A stretch of DNA of 64,000 nucleotides from NCBI RefSeq assembly GCF_026213295.1, contig NC_079414.1, positions 8,694,827-8,758,826 on the forward strand. Direction: 5' to 3'. Positions 11,801 to 62,464 of the stretch are shown here, piece by piece. Every line of letters starts with the position of its first letter. Position 1 is the first letter of the stretch. The notes beneath the pieces are model-generated. The model worked only from the letters and a program-made list of their open reading frames with translations. It did no database searches and was not told the DNA's origin. Source of the DNA: Gadus chalcogrammus. Lineage: Eukaryota > Chordata > Actinopteri > Gadiformes > Gadidae. The translations under genes and the position numbers were made by a program.

Positions 11801-14800
11801 AGGGCCTTTATAGTCTGCATTCAGCCTAACGGTGCTGTGGACGGGGAGTTCCCAGACTAGGCGCAAAAATGTACTTGCCGTACGAGTTGCGCCTGAAGGC
11901 CACGACTATGTCATGTTTGTTTCACGACGGCTCCCACAGAACACGCTTCTGTGTTTGAGGACACCACAGTTTGGTTGGTAGTGAAGATTTTGGAAAGGTC
12001 ATCTCTAAATATTCTCATCATTCTTAACATCACAAGATAGCTTACAGCAAAACGATGCAACGCCTTCGATGACACTGCACTTCAATTTAAAGCTTTATAA
12101 ATAGTTGTCATACGAAAACCACATCCCCAGAGGCAGAATTTATCATAATTCACTTGCGTTATGGATAACAAACAAACCGCTTATATGCAAAAAAATATTT
12201 TTTTGCATATAAGCGCTTTTTGCATGATTGCCTGTGACGGTGCCATCTTAATTTGATGCCTTCGCTAAAAACTCTATTGGTGAAGCGGTGCACCCTAAAC
12301 TTTAGCATTGTGAGTACCGGTAGGTGCATCGATTGACCGGGAACCGATCATTATCGGCCGATAAACTTGAAATTTGCAGATTGCAGGGGCCAATGTCTCG
12401 AAAACACTTGTGCACAAGACGAGCGGTCATTAGGTTCCGTCACTGAGACAGTAATGTCATCCTGCTTTAAAGGAGACATATTATGGTGTTTTCCCAACAA
12501 GTAAACATAGCATTTGTGTTCTGTCACTGAGACAGTAATGTTATCCTGCTTAAAAGGAGACATATTATGGTGTTTTCCCAACAAGTAAAGATAGTATTCG
12601 AGTTCCAGAAAACATGTTTTTGTAGCTGTTTGCGGGAAATAGCTTTTAGGAAAAAAAATCTCGCCAACCGCTATTCCCCTCTGTTTCAGTCCCTTCAGAA
12701 TGCGCTGTTTCTGGTGTCTGTAGCTTTAATGCAAATGAGCTGCTGCCCATTGACCAATGAGCTGTCAGACTGTACCACAGCATGGAGGAGACGGGATTGT
12801 TGTCGTTTGCTTTGCGGACTCCTGGAGCTCTATATCAATATCATATAATATAATAATAACAATATTATGTATGGGTATTATATAATATTATATCTTATAT
12901 CACGCCCAAAAGCTATGTACGCCTCGGATGATATTATGAATCATAAAGACTGCGTCTGACGTCTCTGGCACTTCCACAACAAGTAAAGACTCGTAGTGGG
13001 GGATATCTTGACCATGGTTGAGAGGAATTGGGGGAAAGGAACTTTGGCCTTGACTCTCTGAAGTCCATTAACTTCGACATAGAGGAGAAAGGGATTGTAA
13101 TCTGGGAGCTGAGCTGCCGGACTTGCCGCCGTTTGGTAACTGTAGGCGTGGTACTTTCAGAAATTCATATGTCACTCAAAAAATCAAGTACAGACTTTTT
13201 TCCAAGTTTGTATGCGTGTGGGAGCACCAGAGACCAAAACAACACCCCAAATCCCAGGAAAAGTGTTGTTTTCATAATATGTCCTCTTTAACATAATTAT
13301 TCTTAAGTTAATAACCACAAAATAGCCTTTTGTTGATATTATTTATGGGGTGTTATAAGAAGCCTGCATCCCCCCAGGCTTCGGGCTCCCATTCTTTTCT
13401 GGTTTACGCTAAAAGTAGCAGAACTAGACTTATTAGACGTTATTCGCACATCCCCATATTAGTGAAAACTACTGAAGTATCGATAACTGCACACGACATG
13501 TCTGCTCCTACTTATTTCTTCTGCTTCATGTGAAACTAACTTGCTGCTCTGCCACTTTTATGGAAGATGAGCAAGAGTGACCTTCAATGTAATCATGTCT
13601 CTAAACGGCGCAACCGAAGCGTTACGTACGCATAGCCAAACGATTGCAGCCATAGTACTTTAATGTCAACATAGTCCCTACAATGTCAGGCAAATGCTTC
13701 CTTGAAACCTATACTTCATAACAACACCATAAATTGTAGCTGGACCCCGAGTCTTTGCATATTGGTTGTTTATGTTGTTTAATACATTAAATGTAGTTTG
13801 TGCTCAATACATTCAATCATCTAACCCAGTTCAAAACGGTTTACACGTGTGCAAAACCCGAAATGAATCCCAATAAATAATGAATTTAACATAGGCTATC
13901 GCAAACTTCGTGTCCTACTTAATAACTAAATCAATACCACAAAAGACCTGCAGACTTGATAAATGAGAAATGATAGCCTGCGCAAACGCGGCCGTACATC
14001 TGGATAATAGGCTTGTGCCACATCACAGGAGGCAAAAGTAGGCTACAGATATAAGCATCTTCAATGTCGCCTACACGCAAATGTTGCCGCCTGTTATTAT
14101 TTGTTATGCAAAGCTTAGTAGGATAACAACGGCTGCTTCTGCCCTGTGCCTCCTTTTTTCTGCCTGCGAATATGGATGAATGCAAACCATATTACAGGTG
14201 GATATTGGATTATATGTTGGATTAAATCGGTGTTGGTTGTGCGTTATCCACACAGTATACAGTATTATCCGTTATAGCTCCTCTTCCTAGCGTGCGATTG
14301 ATATTGTGTTGGCCAGACTCATTCAAGTTATGTTTAATTTATTAGTTTTCTAAATAGAAAACCGTGCGACCTCCACACTTAATTAGTCAACTAAACTGTT
14401 CAGTGCTGTGTTTACATGCCGTCTCACCTTTTCTTAAAGGAACACAGCGCATCCTCATATACCTAACTAACTAACTAGGAACCCTAGAAAATCAGCACAC
14501 AATGATTTTCATAAGAAATATCTTATATCATATATTCATAGGAATAATCAAAATAATCGGTGATTGAAATCAGCCTAAAAAAAGCTGATCGCTGCATCCC
14601 TATTTGCTAGATTTCCTAGAATCACTGGGTGATCATATTGAGCCACTCACGGTTTTAGTGATTAGTATGAAAAAAACATAACACAGCTGTATGAAGATTA
14701 GTGTGAAAGAGGATCTTCTTGAAAAAGTCCAGCATCCACTTGATGAAAACAAAAGCAGTACATTCGAGTGCTGTCAATCAGGCAGGATGAGGGATGACGC

Positions 14801-16552
14801 AAGGAAGTGCCGCACCTTGTATGCCTGGAAGAGGTTGATGGCTCTCGAGACGTCAAACTTGCGGGCCATAAGGAACTTGACAGCCGTGGGCTCGGAGACG
14901 AGACTAGCGCTGTGAGGCTGCTCCCTGCTGCGCACCTCACCCAGGAACTCCTCAACCGCCTAGAGCAGACACACGCATGAAAGACAACTGAAGAACAAGC
15001 TGCACATTGGTTTTAATATTATGAATTAATACTTTATTCAACAAGCTGAGTACCCTTGAGATTACAATATCTCTTTTTCAAGGGAGCCCAGGCCAAGATA
15101 ACAGCAATTCAATGTTTCAAACATACTGCACAACATTTAGCAGGATTGGGAAAAGGAAAAAGGATTTCAAGGGTTATATGATGCAAGACAGCAGCAATGG
15201 ATATAGTCCATTGTGTTGGATAATTAAAGCGACAATATTGCAAATCAAGTACATTGACGCGGGCTGAGATTGTCAGAATGAATTGTCAGTTAAAAAAAAA
15301 AGGAGAATTGTGATAATCTTTAGTTCTCTACCAACTGGGTTTTAAAAACCATATAAAGACCATATGTTTTATAAGTGGTTCAAAAGATACTGTACTAACA
15401 CCCAAGGGCAAGGGACGCTACAACATATCAATAGAGAATAATGCATTTTTAGTAGCCTAAATAAAGGATAGATGTGGTAGAAAATAACAAAATGTAAATG
15501 GTTTAATTAATCGAGAACATAGATGCCCCAAAAGCTTTTGCTGCGGTATGCATTAATTATAGATTTATGTGGAAATTGGACATGGTATGAAGTAGAATAT
15601 CAATCTGTGGGTTCGGAAGTTTGAGCAGGAGGATTAAGTGAACATCTGATTATTTTTTTAAACTATCAGTACTTCCTTTCGTTGCGAATCTGGGACGTAC
15701 AAAGATATAACGTGAGCTGTCAAGAATGTGGGGAATCAGACCGCATTTAAATGTCACATCGCTGCGAGACTTCATGCCTGTCGATGACATTAAAACACAT
15801 GGTCATCGGCTCTCTAGACATTTGGTCACCTCTTTGCCTAGAGAGAGGCAACAACATTGCGAAGAACTGGGGGCCCAGTTCTGTGAAGTGTATGCAGTAA
15901 ATCTGATAGCCGGATATCACTGGCTGGCGGGCAACACTCAGTCACACGACGAGCACTCCCATCAACATTTAGGACATCATTACACAACCTTCATAGTCAT
16001 CCAAATTGATCGGGTCATTCCGCATGACTAAACATACAACTGTGATGACGCCAACAACAGAGCTGTCGGGCCGAGTTTCTCTACGGCAACACTTGCTTAG
16101 GAGTGCTGTGCAGGGTTAACATGTGGTAGCAAGCTAATTCAGGCTAGCGTTAACTAACGCGGCTACCACGACTCAACCTGGTAACGCTAATTGACTAAAT
16201 ACAATCACAATGAGCGCTAGTAAGAAGACAGGCGTTCGTCTCATCACAACTGGGCTCCGAGGTCCTACAGGGACTCATCAGCGATCGACATTACGTTTTA
16301 ACCTAACCCAACATATAAGCTATCTGCTGTCAGTCCATCACGGGGATCGGTCGACATGGAAGGGTGCGATGGGAGTCATGCTTTATAATAGCCCCCTCAG
16401 AAGTACTATTGGTCCAATATAGACATATTAAATCAGCCCATATATTCAGTCTTGGAAATATAACGCACAAGCAATGGACACGACCATTTAAATAATAAAA
16501 TGTATCAAACTACTCTCACCAGTTCCTCCTGAGTTGTCAGGGCTTCCGCCAT
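5854..16552 (-). CDS. ptpn9: Ptpn9 (MEG2), CRAL-TRIO plus tyrosine phosphatase
   Basis: Non-receptor protein tyrosine phosphatase; the mammalian protein sits on secretory vesicles, binds phosphoinositides through its Sec14/CRAL-TRIO domain and promotes vesicle fusion by dephosphorylating NSF. Coding exons (5' to 3'): 16520-16552, 14816-14959, 11580-11669, 11298-11422, 10688-10793, 10443-10553, 9468-10297, 9273-9369, 8491-8560, 8255-8333, 8023-8173, 6728-6935, 5854-6077. All phases agree and sum to 755 aa. The start MAEALTTQEEL precedes a canonical GTGAG donor. CRAL-TRIO covers about residues 15-235. The phosphatase keeps TDYINASF, KCGQYWP, the WPD loop (627-629) and HCSAGIGRTG with nucleophile Cys674 and Arg680. 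The human protein is 593 aa; most of the excess is an acidic, Asn/His/Pro-rich linker in the 830-nt exon. It is divergent from polq. One of two teleost ptpn9 paralogues; I cannot tell which. Confidence 0.93.
6415..6571 (-). mobile_element. tRNA-derived SINE, second copy (head part)
   Basis: This shares the tRNA-like head of the copy at 4864-5106: minus-strand TAGCTCAGGAGG A-box, then GGTAACCGGCAGGTTGC and the B-box AGTTCGATCCCC. A related stretch at about 6223-6270 resembles the distal part of the same element, separated by unrelated sequence. It lies in the last intron of ptpn9. Confidence 0.6.
6728..6935 (-). other. ptpn9: Ptpn9 catalytic exon (WPD loop and P-loop)
   Basis: Coding exon 12 carries both the general-acid loop SWPDFGVP and the active-site signature VVVHCSAGIGRTG. 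Cysteine, arginine and aspartate are all intact, so the enzyme should be active. Between them lies a Gly/Pro-rich stretch (GPSWTGPPGGPP). Confidence 0.9.
7721..8017. mobile_element. hAT-type MITE inserted at a ptpn9 splice donor
   Basis: A 297-bp element with terminal inverted repeats: left TAGGGCTGCTCGATTATGG; right end, reverse-complemented, TAGGGCTGGGCGAATAATC. It is flanked by a perfect 8-bp duplication, CTCACCTG at 7713-7720 and 8018-8025. The right copy is the donor of ptpn9 coding exon 11 (minus-strand CAG|GTGAG). Internal ATCACGATTATT-type motifs are typical of fish hAT MITEs. No transposase is encoded. Confidence 0.9.
8018..8025 (-). other. Splice donor of ptpn9 exon 11, duplicated as target site
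   Basis: On the minus strand the octamer reads CAGGTGAG, splitting as CAG (exon, 8025-8023) and GTGAG (intron). The identical octamer recurs at 7713-7720 on the other side of the MITE. The exon-proximal copy is kept intact and is the one predicted to be used. Confidence 0.85.
12178..12215. repeat. Perfect 38-bp palindrome
   Basis: Two 19-bp arms (CGCTTATATGCAAAAAAAT and its exact reverse complement) abut with no spacer. It lies in ptpn9 intron 2, next to transposon remnants. Confidence 0.9.
12321..14602. mobile_element. Possible large hAT-like element remnant
   Basis: The left end reads TAGGTGCATCGAT and the right end, reverse-complemented, TAGGGATGCAGCGATC, close to a terminal repeat common in fish hAT elements. 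No matching 8-bp target duplication is visible and no transposase frame is present. The two ends may instead belong to separate solo fragments. Confidence 0.35.
12471..13287. mobile_element. TIR element flanked by TTAA, about 817 bp
   Basis: The left end AGGAGACATATTATG and the reverse-complemented right end AGAGGACATATTATG are inverted repeats, and TTAA flanks both sides (12467-12470, 13288-13291). TTAA duplication is the mark of piggyBac-type elements, but the termini lack the usual CCC start, so the superfamily is open. The left end is duplicated in tandem with a period of about 94 bp (12441-12628). Confidence 0.5.
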
Positions 16553-17390
16553 CTTGAAGCCTCCGCAACGTCGCAGCGGGCGCGCCCACTATCCACTCGG
16601 TCACGCCCACTGTCCAGTCGACCACGCCCATTACCCGCTCTGCCACGCCCCACGTTTACACCCCAGCACAGGCCTCGCCCTCAATTTTGTCCATTAAATA
16701 TATTTATTATTTCTAGTGTGGGTTTTTAAATAGTTTTCATGACGGATGGCTCATGTTTTTGTTTTAAAAATGTCCAATAAACTATATATTTTACATATTG
16801 TAATACCAGTGAAATGATTGTAAACTCACACATACATTATTTTGGTACCAATATTGTAACATGACTGAAATTAAACAACACTCAAAAGCATACTGTCAAA
16901 GATTGGAAGCGCAATAAAATATCTGGTAATGTTTTTCAAAGACAACATGATAGACAATGACAATATATAGACAATATATATGTTAATTTGTTTCCCAAAT
17001 TTAGATGGTTTTACTTTTGCTGTAAAATCTATTACATTTATCGAGCTAGTTCACCACCATACTGTCAAAGTATTGAGTAGAAAATTGGTCTTGCAGTCTT
17101 GCGTCAAATCAGGTAGGAACCATTGTTTCTGCCTTTGCTACAAGGAACTATTTTTGTGTAACACCGGGGGCGGAGCTAACGCAGCGGTCTTTTTTGATTT
17201 CAGTCGTGTTAAGTTATGTTTACAGTTTCGCGTCTAAATATTGTGAAAACGGCTGCAATTTGTTTGCATGTTTATTAACATATATTATATAGAAAGCAAT
17301 TTTTACGATTACTGTTTTACATCGATGTCATGTGTATGAATTCAAAACAACTTGGACGTTCAGTAAGTCGACTCATACGAAGTTGTCGGT
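16553..17390. promoter_or_regulatory. Divergent promoter region of ptpn9 and polq
   Basis: The 838 bp between the two start codons must contain both promoters, because the genes are head-to-head. The ptpn9 side is GC-rich with four GC/CACCC boxes; the polq side is AT-rich and shows no box I can name. There is no coding frame. Confidence 0.6.
16583..16651 (-). promoter_or_regulatory. 21-bp-periodic CACCC/GC boxes at the ptpn9 start
   Basis: Four copies of CGCCCA/CGCCCC begin at 16583, 16604, 16625 and 16646, exactly 21 bp apart, 31-99 bp upstream of the ptpn9 ATG. On the minus strand each reads (T)GGGCG(TGG), a Sp1/KLF-type box. The units are degenerate between the boxes (CACTATCCACTCGG, CACTGTCCAGTCGA, CATTACCCGCTCTG), so the box is better conserved than the rest. 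Binding is inferred. Confidence 0.6.
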
Positions 17391-37328
<19,938 letters not shown>

Positions 37329-39225
37329 CACAGAATGCTAACGGACAACCATGATTAACTCAGGGATAGTGACTATGTTACTATGAACTGTAACTATATG
37401 AATTTATCCTATTTATACTGATACTGTACATAATGAGAAAACAATCGTGCCATGAATAATATGAACTGGAGGTATAACACCTCATTTGGATTTATTAAGC
37501 CTTTAGGTAATGGACATTGAAAGCTGCCATTTAATTTTATCTTTGCAATGAATTTCCATCCAAATAACAGACACTCACACGCCATTGCACTGTTTTGAAT
37601 TTCCTTTTATTTATATTTTTTTTACATTTATGACATCATTAAATTGCAAATCTACCACGGTCAGCGTTTAGACATTATTTGTGCAAAACAAACTTAGCCA
37701 GCTTGGGTATCTCGTATTTTTTTTAAAGGAGGGAATAAATACGATAGGGGAAGCATTTTGTGCGACCTAGATCAACTGAAGATCAATCATTTAGAGTGGA
37801 TATTTCAATGAAACCCAAGACCAGAGATTAACTTAGTTCAATCACAAGCCAAGTTAAAAGAAGAACATTTCTGGGAACCTGAACCAGGAGAGCGGTCTTG
37901 ATTTAGACAATGCCTTTAGTGCTGGGGTTGACTGATAAATTGCTCTCATTTAACCACCAGGTGCGAGTGATTAGCCATTGCAAGCCATTTCTAAATCTGC
38001 CCTGTGACTTAGTGACATCACAAGTTGGAGGGTCCACCTGAATGTATAACTGATGGACGAGCCTGCCACTCGTGATGTGACTATGATACAGGGCAAGGCC
38101 GATTCTGAAATGGCTTGCGATGGCTAATCACACTGACCACACACACTGGTTAGATAGGTGCCCTCTAACTGTTGAATACTTAACCAGCGCAACCACGGCT
38201 GGACAGATGTTTAAGAGGCGCGGTCTCAAACAACATGGTGACAGAAAAAACTACAAATAAATGTCATTGGACAAACTTCCAGTGACGTGGTCGACAACAT
38301 TGTGTTTGACTGAATTTAAAAGAAAAAAAAAAATTTCCACGAATGCAGGAGTGTTGGTGGTGATTCCTGTTACAGATGCCCCATTTCTAAATAAAAAAAA
38401 AGCTACAACTTTCTTTCCAAGGACCCGGGATGAAACCTAAACCGCGAGCAAGTCCATTCAAGTATATTCCAAAGCTCTTCCAAACTGAAACATTGCATTG
38501 CACAGACTACCACCATGCAATCGATCTTAAACACTTTCTTGAAACCCCTCGTGTCTGAAACCAGGCAGTGGAAGAGGTCACGGAGACACAGCTGCTGTGG
38601 AGAAACACTTCTAATCAGTATCTTTGGTGGGTTTGCCCAAGCCCATTAACCTGCAACACGTCTACAACGGCATTCCCTCGTCCCGTTAAACAAGCTCCTA
38701 CTGACGTCTCCCTACTGACCTCAGCGTCACTCTAAGCTCCTCTTCTACCGTCTGTCAGGGCTTTGAAATAAAAACCTAATGTGTTTTTTAAGGGTTGGAT
38801 GAAGGCATCTGTAAATGTATTCGGTCGAGAGACTCTTTGCCACAAACGCAACAGAGTTATCAATTAAGGCATTGATACAGACAGAGCTGTGCATTTAAAC
38901 CAGAGTAGAAAACCCAAATTTGAAAAGAAATTATGTACAGGGCTAAGTGCTACTTTAGTCACATAGTGGTCCACACAGGATGTCGACCACTGGAACCAGC
39001 ACTGGCCATCCTTGTTCCGGACCGTTATACGAGGGGCTGCTGAGGAGGAGACTTGCTATATAAGGGCCATGGTTTCCCCCCCTAGTTGGATCCCTTCATG
39101 GTGATGTGTAGGGTGGGGGGCGAGGGGAGCGTTTGGCAATGGCCGAGGCAATGGTGGGTAGAACAAGATGCATGGGGAGACGCTCGCTAGGGTCAGAGGA
39201 GATCGACGGTGGTCCCGCCGGGCCG
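37329..39225. other. Convergent 3' UTR region of polq and uba6
   Basis: The genes are tail-to-tail. A plus-strand AATAAA at 37734-37739 suits polq. The last clear minus-strand AATAAA is at 37606-37611, which would make the uba6 3' UTR overlap the end of the polq transcript by about 130 nt. An inverted-repeat element sits at 37967-38131. No coding frame is supported. Confidence 0.5.
37967..38131. repeat. Long inverted repeat / MITE-like hairpin
   Basis: The left arm begins GTGATTAGCCATTGCAAGCC and the right arm, reverse-complemented, GTGATTAGCCATCGCAAGCC. The arms match imperfectly over about 60 bp around a loop of roughly 45 bp. It lies in the presumed uba6 3' UTR. A target duplication is not clear. 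Confidence 0.75.
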
Positions 39226-55758
<16,533 letters not shown>

Positions 55759-56503
55759 AGCGGGAGGGGAAGAGGGGGAAATCCGCTGGTGCAAGAAAAA
55801 GCTAAAGAACCAGAGACATCATAACACAGAGGACAAACAGCAAGAGTGCATTTGGCAGGGTTTCTTGTTTATGTTCCGAACATGTATTAAGTGACCGTAC
55901 ACATCAAGGCAATCTAACAAAAAACCAACGCATTGGTCAGTTAGAGCTAAATTAGCCAACGTTACTAACTAGTCACCAACACCTAACCATCGTTATAAAC
56001 CCATAAAGTTATAAACCTTACTCGCTAGACTACTCTCCGCTAGCTTTGCTTTGTATCGGCTCTCTTGAAGCAACCGAAGGCAATTATAGTCCTATGCTAA
56101 GCCTGACAGAGTAACTCTTCCATTAAGGTTGTTTGTGCGTGTATTTGTGTATGTATGTTTGTGTGTGTGTCTGTGTGTGTGTGAGTGAGAGTGGGCCTAC
56201 GGAAAGCAGCATAATGTTAGCAACTAATGTTAGCCTAATAGGTGGCACTGTCTGAGAAGCCGGCATAAGGCAAGAACACATGCAAAAAATACTAGCGAAC
56301 AGCTATGACACATACGCCACAAGCGAACAGAAAATGGCACACATTTAAAGTAAAGTTATGATGATATAAATAAATTGTGCAACCTTTAAAAACATTAAAA
56401 TAACGCAATTGATGTGAGATTGCTACCTGTCAGTGTATTCGAAGAACTGTAGCGAATGAATGGCTCTGAATGGCTAGAAACTTGGAACGGTTCCGGGTTA
56501 TTT

Positions 56504-56519
56504 TTTGTCACGTGACAAA
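56504..56519. promoter_or_regulatory. E-box palindrome in the uba6 promoter
   Basis: A perfect 16-bp palindrome TTTGTCACGTGACAAA contains GTCACGTGAC, the shape bound by USF and TFEB/MITF-type factors (CLEAR-like). An ETS-like CCGGAA lies about 10 bp away on the minus strand. Function is inferred. Confidence 0.5.
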
Positions 56520-56930
56520 GACTTCCAATAGAGGGTGAGACTAGGAAGGCATATAAACCTTGTCAGTCAATAACGCTTATGACATTTATAAAATTTGGCA
56601 TCATAAGACAAGCTACAAAATGTTGTTATTAGATGTAATTGTTTCTGCGAATTAGCATGCTAGTTAGCAGAAACTCTATGATCAAGCAGCATGCTTATGA
56701 AAGGCTGCAATGACTTGACATGTTTTGATATATTTTGGCATAATCATCTTCAACTTGCAGTGGTACTTATATTATATGGTATCTTATATAGTAACCATTC
56801 TGAAAGAGCACACCAAAATCAATGAACCGGATTTTTGTAAGGCTGCTAGTCATTTTTGAGACCCTTACTGTTTATACAGACAAAGGTCAATCATGGAAAA
56901 GTAAAACATTGACATGAAAATGTGGCCTTC

Positions 56931-56931
<1 letters not shown>

Positions 56932-56991
<60 letters not shown>
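56932..56991 (+). repeat. (GT)n array upstream of grhpr
   Basis: A pure GT array of about 60 bp, about 300 bp upstream of the grhpr start codon. Confidence 0.95.
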
Positions 56992-56994
<3 letters not shown>

Positions 56995-57290
56995 TTCTGT
57001 GTGTGTCCCTCGGTTTCCCACGTTTTTCCCTCACTATTTTCTATCTCTTCTGCCCTAATCTCTCTGTTGTCTGGGAGCTTTTACAGTTGAAAGCCCCATT
57101 TCTGCTGTAAAGACCTATCGGGGAGTCCTCCGCATCCTCCCACCTCTCATATTGGTCAGAAAGACCACAATCTGTGCCTCCCACTAAGTAAAGTCTGATA
57201 CCTACACATGGGGTCAGTTCCAAAGTACCAGTGTCTGCCTGCCTGTTTGTCTCTCAGGGCCCTGTCCACAGACTCAACCCTCTCTCCGTG

Positions 57291-60189
<2,899 letters not shown>

Positions 60190-62464
60190 GTAACCAATAG
60201 ACACTGACTTCACCTGTTTATTAGGTTAGTCCTCTTTCATTTAACTTAGCTTTCATTCCATTTGATAGTCAAGACTATACAAATACTTTCCTGGCAACTG
60301 TGCAAATGTAAACATGTACAAATCTCACAAAGGAATGAACATTTACTCTTTAATATATCAATCTAACAACTAAAGCACTGTTTTTCAAAACGTTTGACAT
60401 TGATGACCATTACATCCAGTGTTAAGTTTTACACTAGGTGTACTGAAAAAGCATGTCAAAGAATGTGCATACTTTAAGGTTGGCATAGGAAAGCCAAGCT
60501 TTTTAGAGGGTATAAGGCAGTAACTAATTCTGGGGCAATCTAAAGTGTTTGCGTTTTATATTTCCCATTATAAGCTGTTGCAGAAGACAGAACCATGGCA
60601 AGTTTAACAGGCCTCTCCTGGATGCAAACAAGCCATTTTAGAAGAATCAAACTTCAACCCTTGGTTCTGAAATATATAATCATGTCGCTTCAACTCAACT
60701 CCATATCTGCTCTCACATCCTCTTCACTCCAAGATGTATGAGAGTTAAACATGGCCAACCAAACCATTATTTCCCTACACAGACCATTTCACAAGCCTTG
60801 TGTATTCCTCACTTATAGTCAGAGAAGATTATACCTTAAATTAACAGTGACGAATTCAATCAATGTTATTTTCTTTAAATAATAAAAGAAATACCTTTCT
60901 TAATCTCAAAAGACTGTTTATTCCTTGATTACTATAAGTAAAAATGCAATGACTGAATATTAAGTTGCCATCTCAAAATGGGAGCGATGTATTGTAGTTC
61001 TAAGATAGTATAAATAGACAGTGTAACTGACACAAAAAAGGCCAACATGGAATAAAGACTTTTACTCAATACCACATGATTCAAGTCAATCTCAGTGACT
61101 GAAGTTACCGGTAAATCTATTTCATGTCAAATTGGCAATAAATCATTTGCCACAAAGAAGGGATAACACAATAAAAATAACACAATATATAAATTATTTG
61201 ATACTTCTAGATCCAACCATAACAATGGAGGTACTTCAGACTCTGTCCTGTGGTAGCTCCACAAAACACTATGTAGAGTCTCCATTGGGATGAAGGGCCT
61301 AATAACAGAGGAACAATAGATAGATGACAGATCATTGGAAAGCAACAACAGTTTTGTACTTCTATATGACAGTGAACATGGTATTTTTTGGGTTAAACAG
61401 AATTTACATTTTTCTGTGCATTTAATGTAAGTTGGTGAAATGGGACACATAAAGCACTGATATAAAATGAGGTGGCAGAATACTACATCTAGATTAGTTA
61501 ATGTATTACTGTGTTAAAGTTAGAGACAAATTATGCCATCATGAAAGTTCCATATTTACATGTCTTAACACACTGATACATTTGCTATACCTTTTCAACA
61601 TTTGGACTCAATTGTTAATTTGTTGATAGTGGCCCCCTCCATGGTCCTATGAAACAAGTCTGCATACAGACGGATAGTGCAAATCAACACAAGGTTTGAC
61701 GGCTCAATGCTACTTCTTCATTCAAAGATTATTTGGCACATTTCTGTAGACCTTTTAACACACATAAGCTACGATTACAAGCTTAATCTGCTTAACTCTA
61801 GGATTCAAAAAGGTGCTCATACAAGGCAGCAACCCATTTAATTGAATGACATAATTCAAAGCACTGATCTAGCACCTCTTCTACATATTTACCTTCACTT
61901 CTGTAAAACGGCTGAGCAACAAAGGACACAGAGAGACACACAAACACACACACACACACACACACACACGTAAAGAAACATCAACGATTTCTTTACATTA
62001 TAAGGGGATCTGGGGTTCACTGGTACATCACATTCAGACAGGAAACCTTACAGTACCATACTTGGGGAATCTTTTGGATGTTCAGATGACATAGAAACGA
62101 TGGCAAGGACAGTGTTTTACTACGCACCAGCAGTGGAAAGAATTACCGCAATGGTACATTGTCTAGGATGTTGTTGTTTTGTATTCTACTATTTTCACAT
62201 AGCAGATATGGGAATAAATAAGGTACAACCACTTCCACTGCCACTGACATAAAAATGCATTAACGTAAAAATGTGTTTAGTCAGTGACTCAGAAAGTATA
62301 CAAAACACAACTAAAACTATAAACTCAAGTATTACCCAAATTGGACTAGATATAAAAATGATACAGCCTTAACATCTCGAGGGGGAGAATGCGATCTTTC
62401 CATTCGGTCATGGTTTCCGAGCCACATAAAGACCCCTCCATGGCTTCACGAGGGGCCCACTGTC
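60190..62464. other. Convergent 3' UTR region of grhpr and zbtb5
   Basis: No coding frame is supported. A plus-strand AATAAA at 60881-60886 (grhpr) and a minus-strand AATAAA at 60917-60922 (zbtb5) suggest the two 3' UTRs meet almost end to end, giving zbtb5 a 3' UTR of about 1.5 kb. A short (CA)n lies at 61939-61969. Confidence 0.5.

Larger units (their letters stand above)
55759..57290. promoter_or_regulatory. Divergent region between uba6 and grhpr
   Basis: The genes are head-to-head here. For uba6 a 5' UTR intron is plausible: an acceptor before 55785 (GCACCAG) and a donor CAG|GTAGCA at 56427. The TSS side then falls near 56450-56520, where a CACGTG palindrome and an ETS-like CCGGAA (minus) lie. 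The grhpr side holds a (GT)n at 56932-56991 and a possible acceptor CTCTCAG at 57251-57257 that would join a further 5' exon. Confidence 0.5.

Noticed and set aside
15726..16031. 101-aa frame in ptpn9 intron 1
   Set aside because: No domain, no splice support and low similarity to anything recognised; most likely chance.
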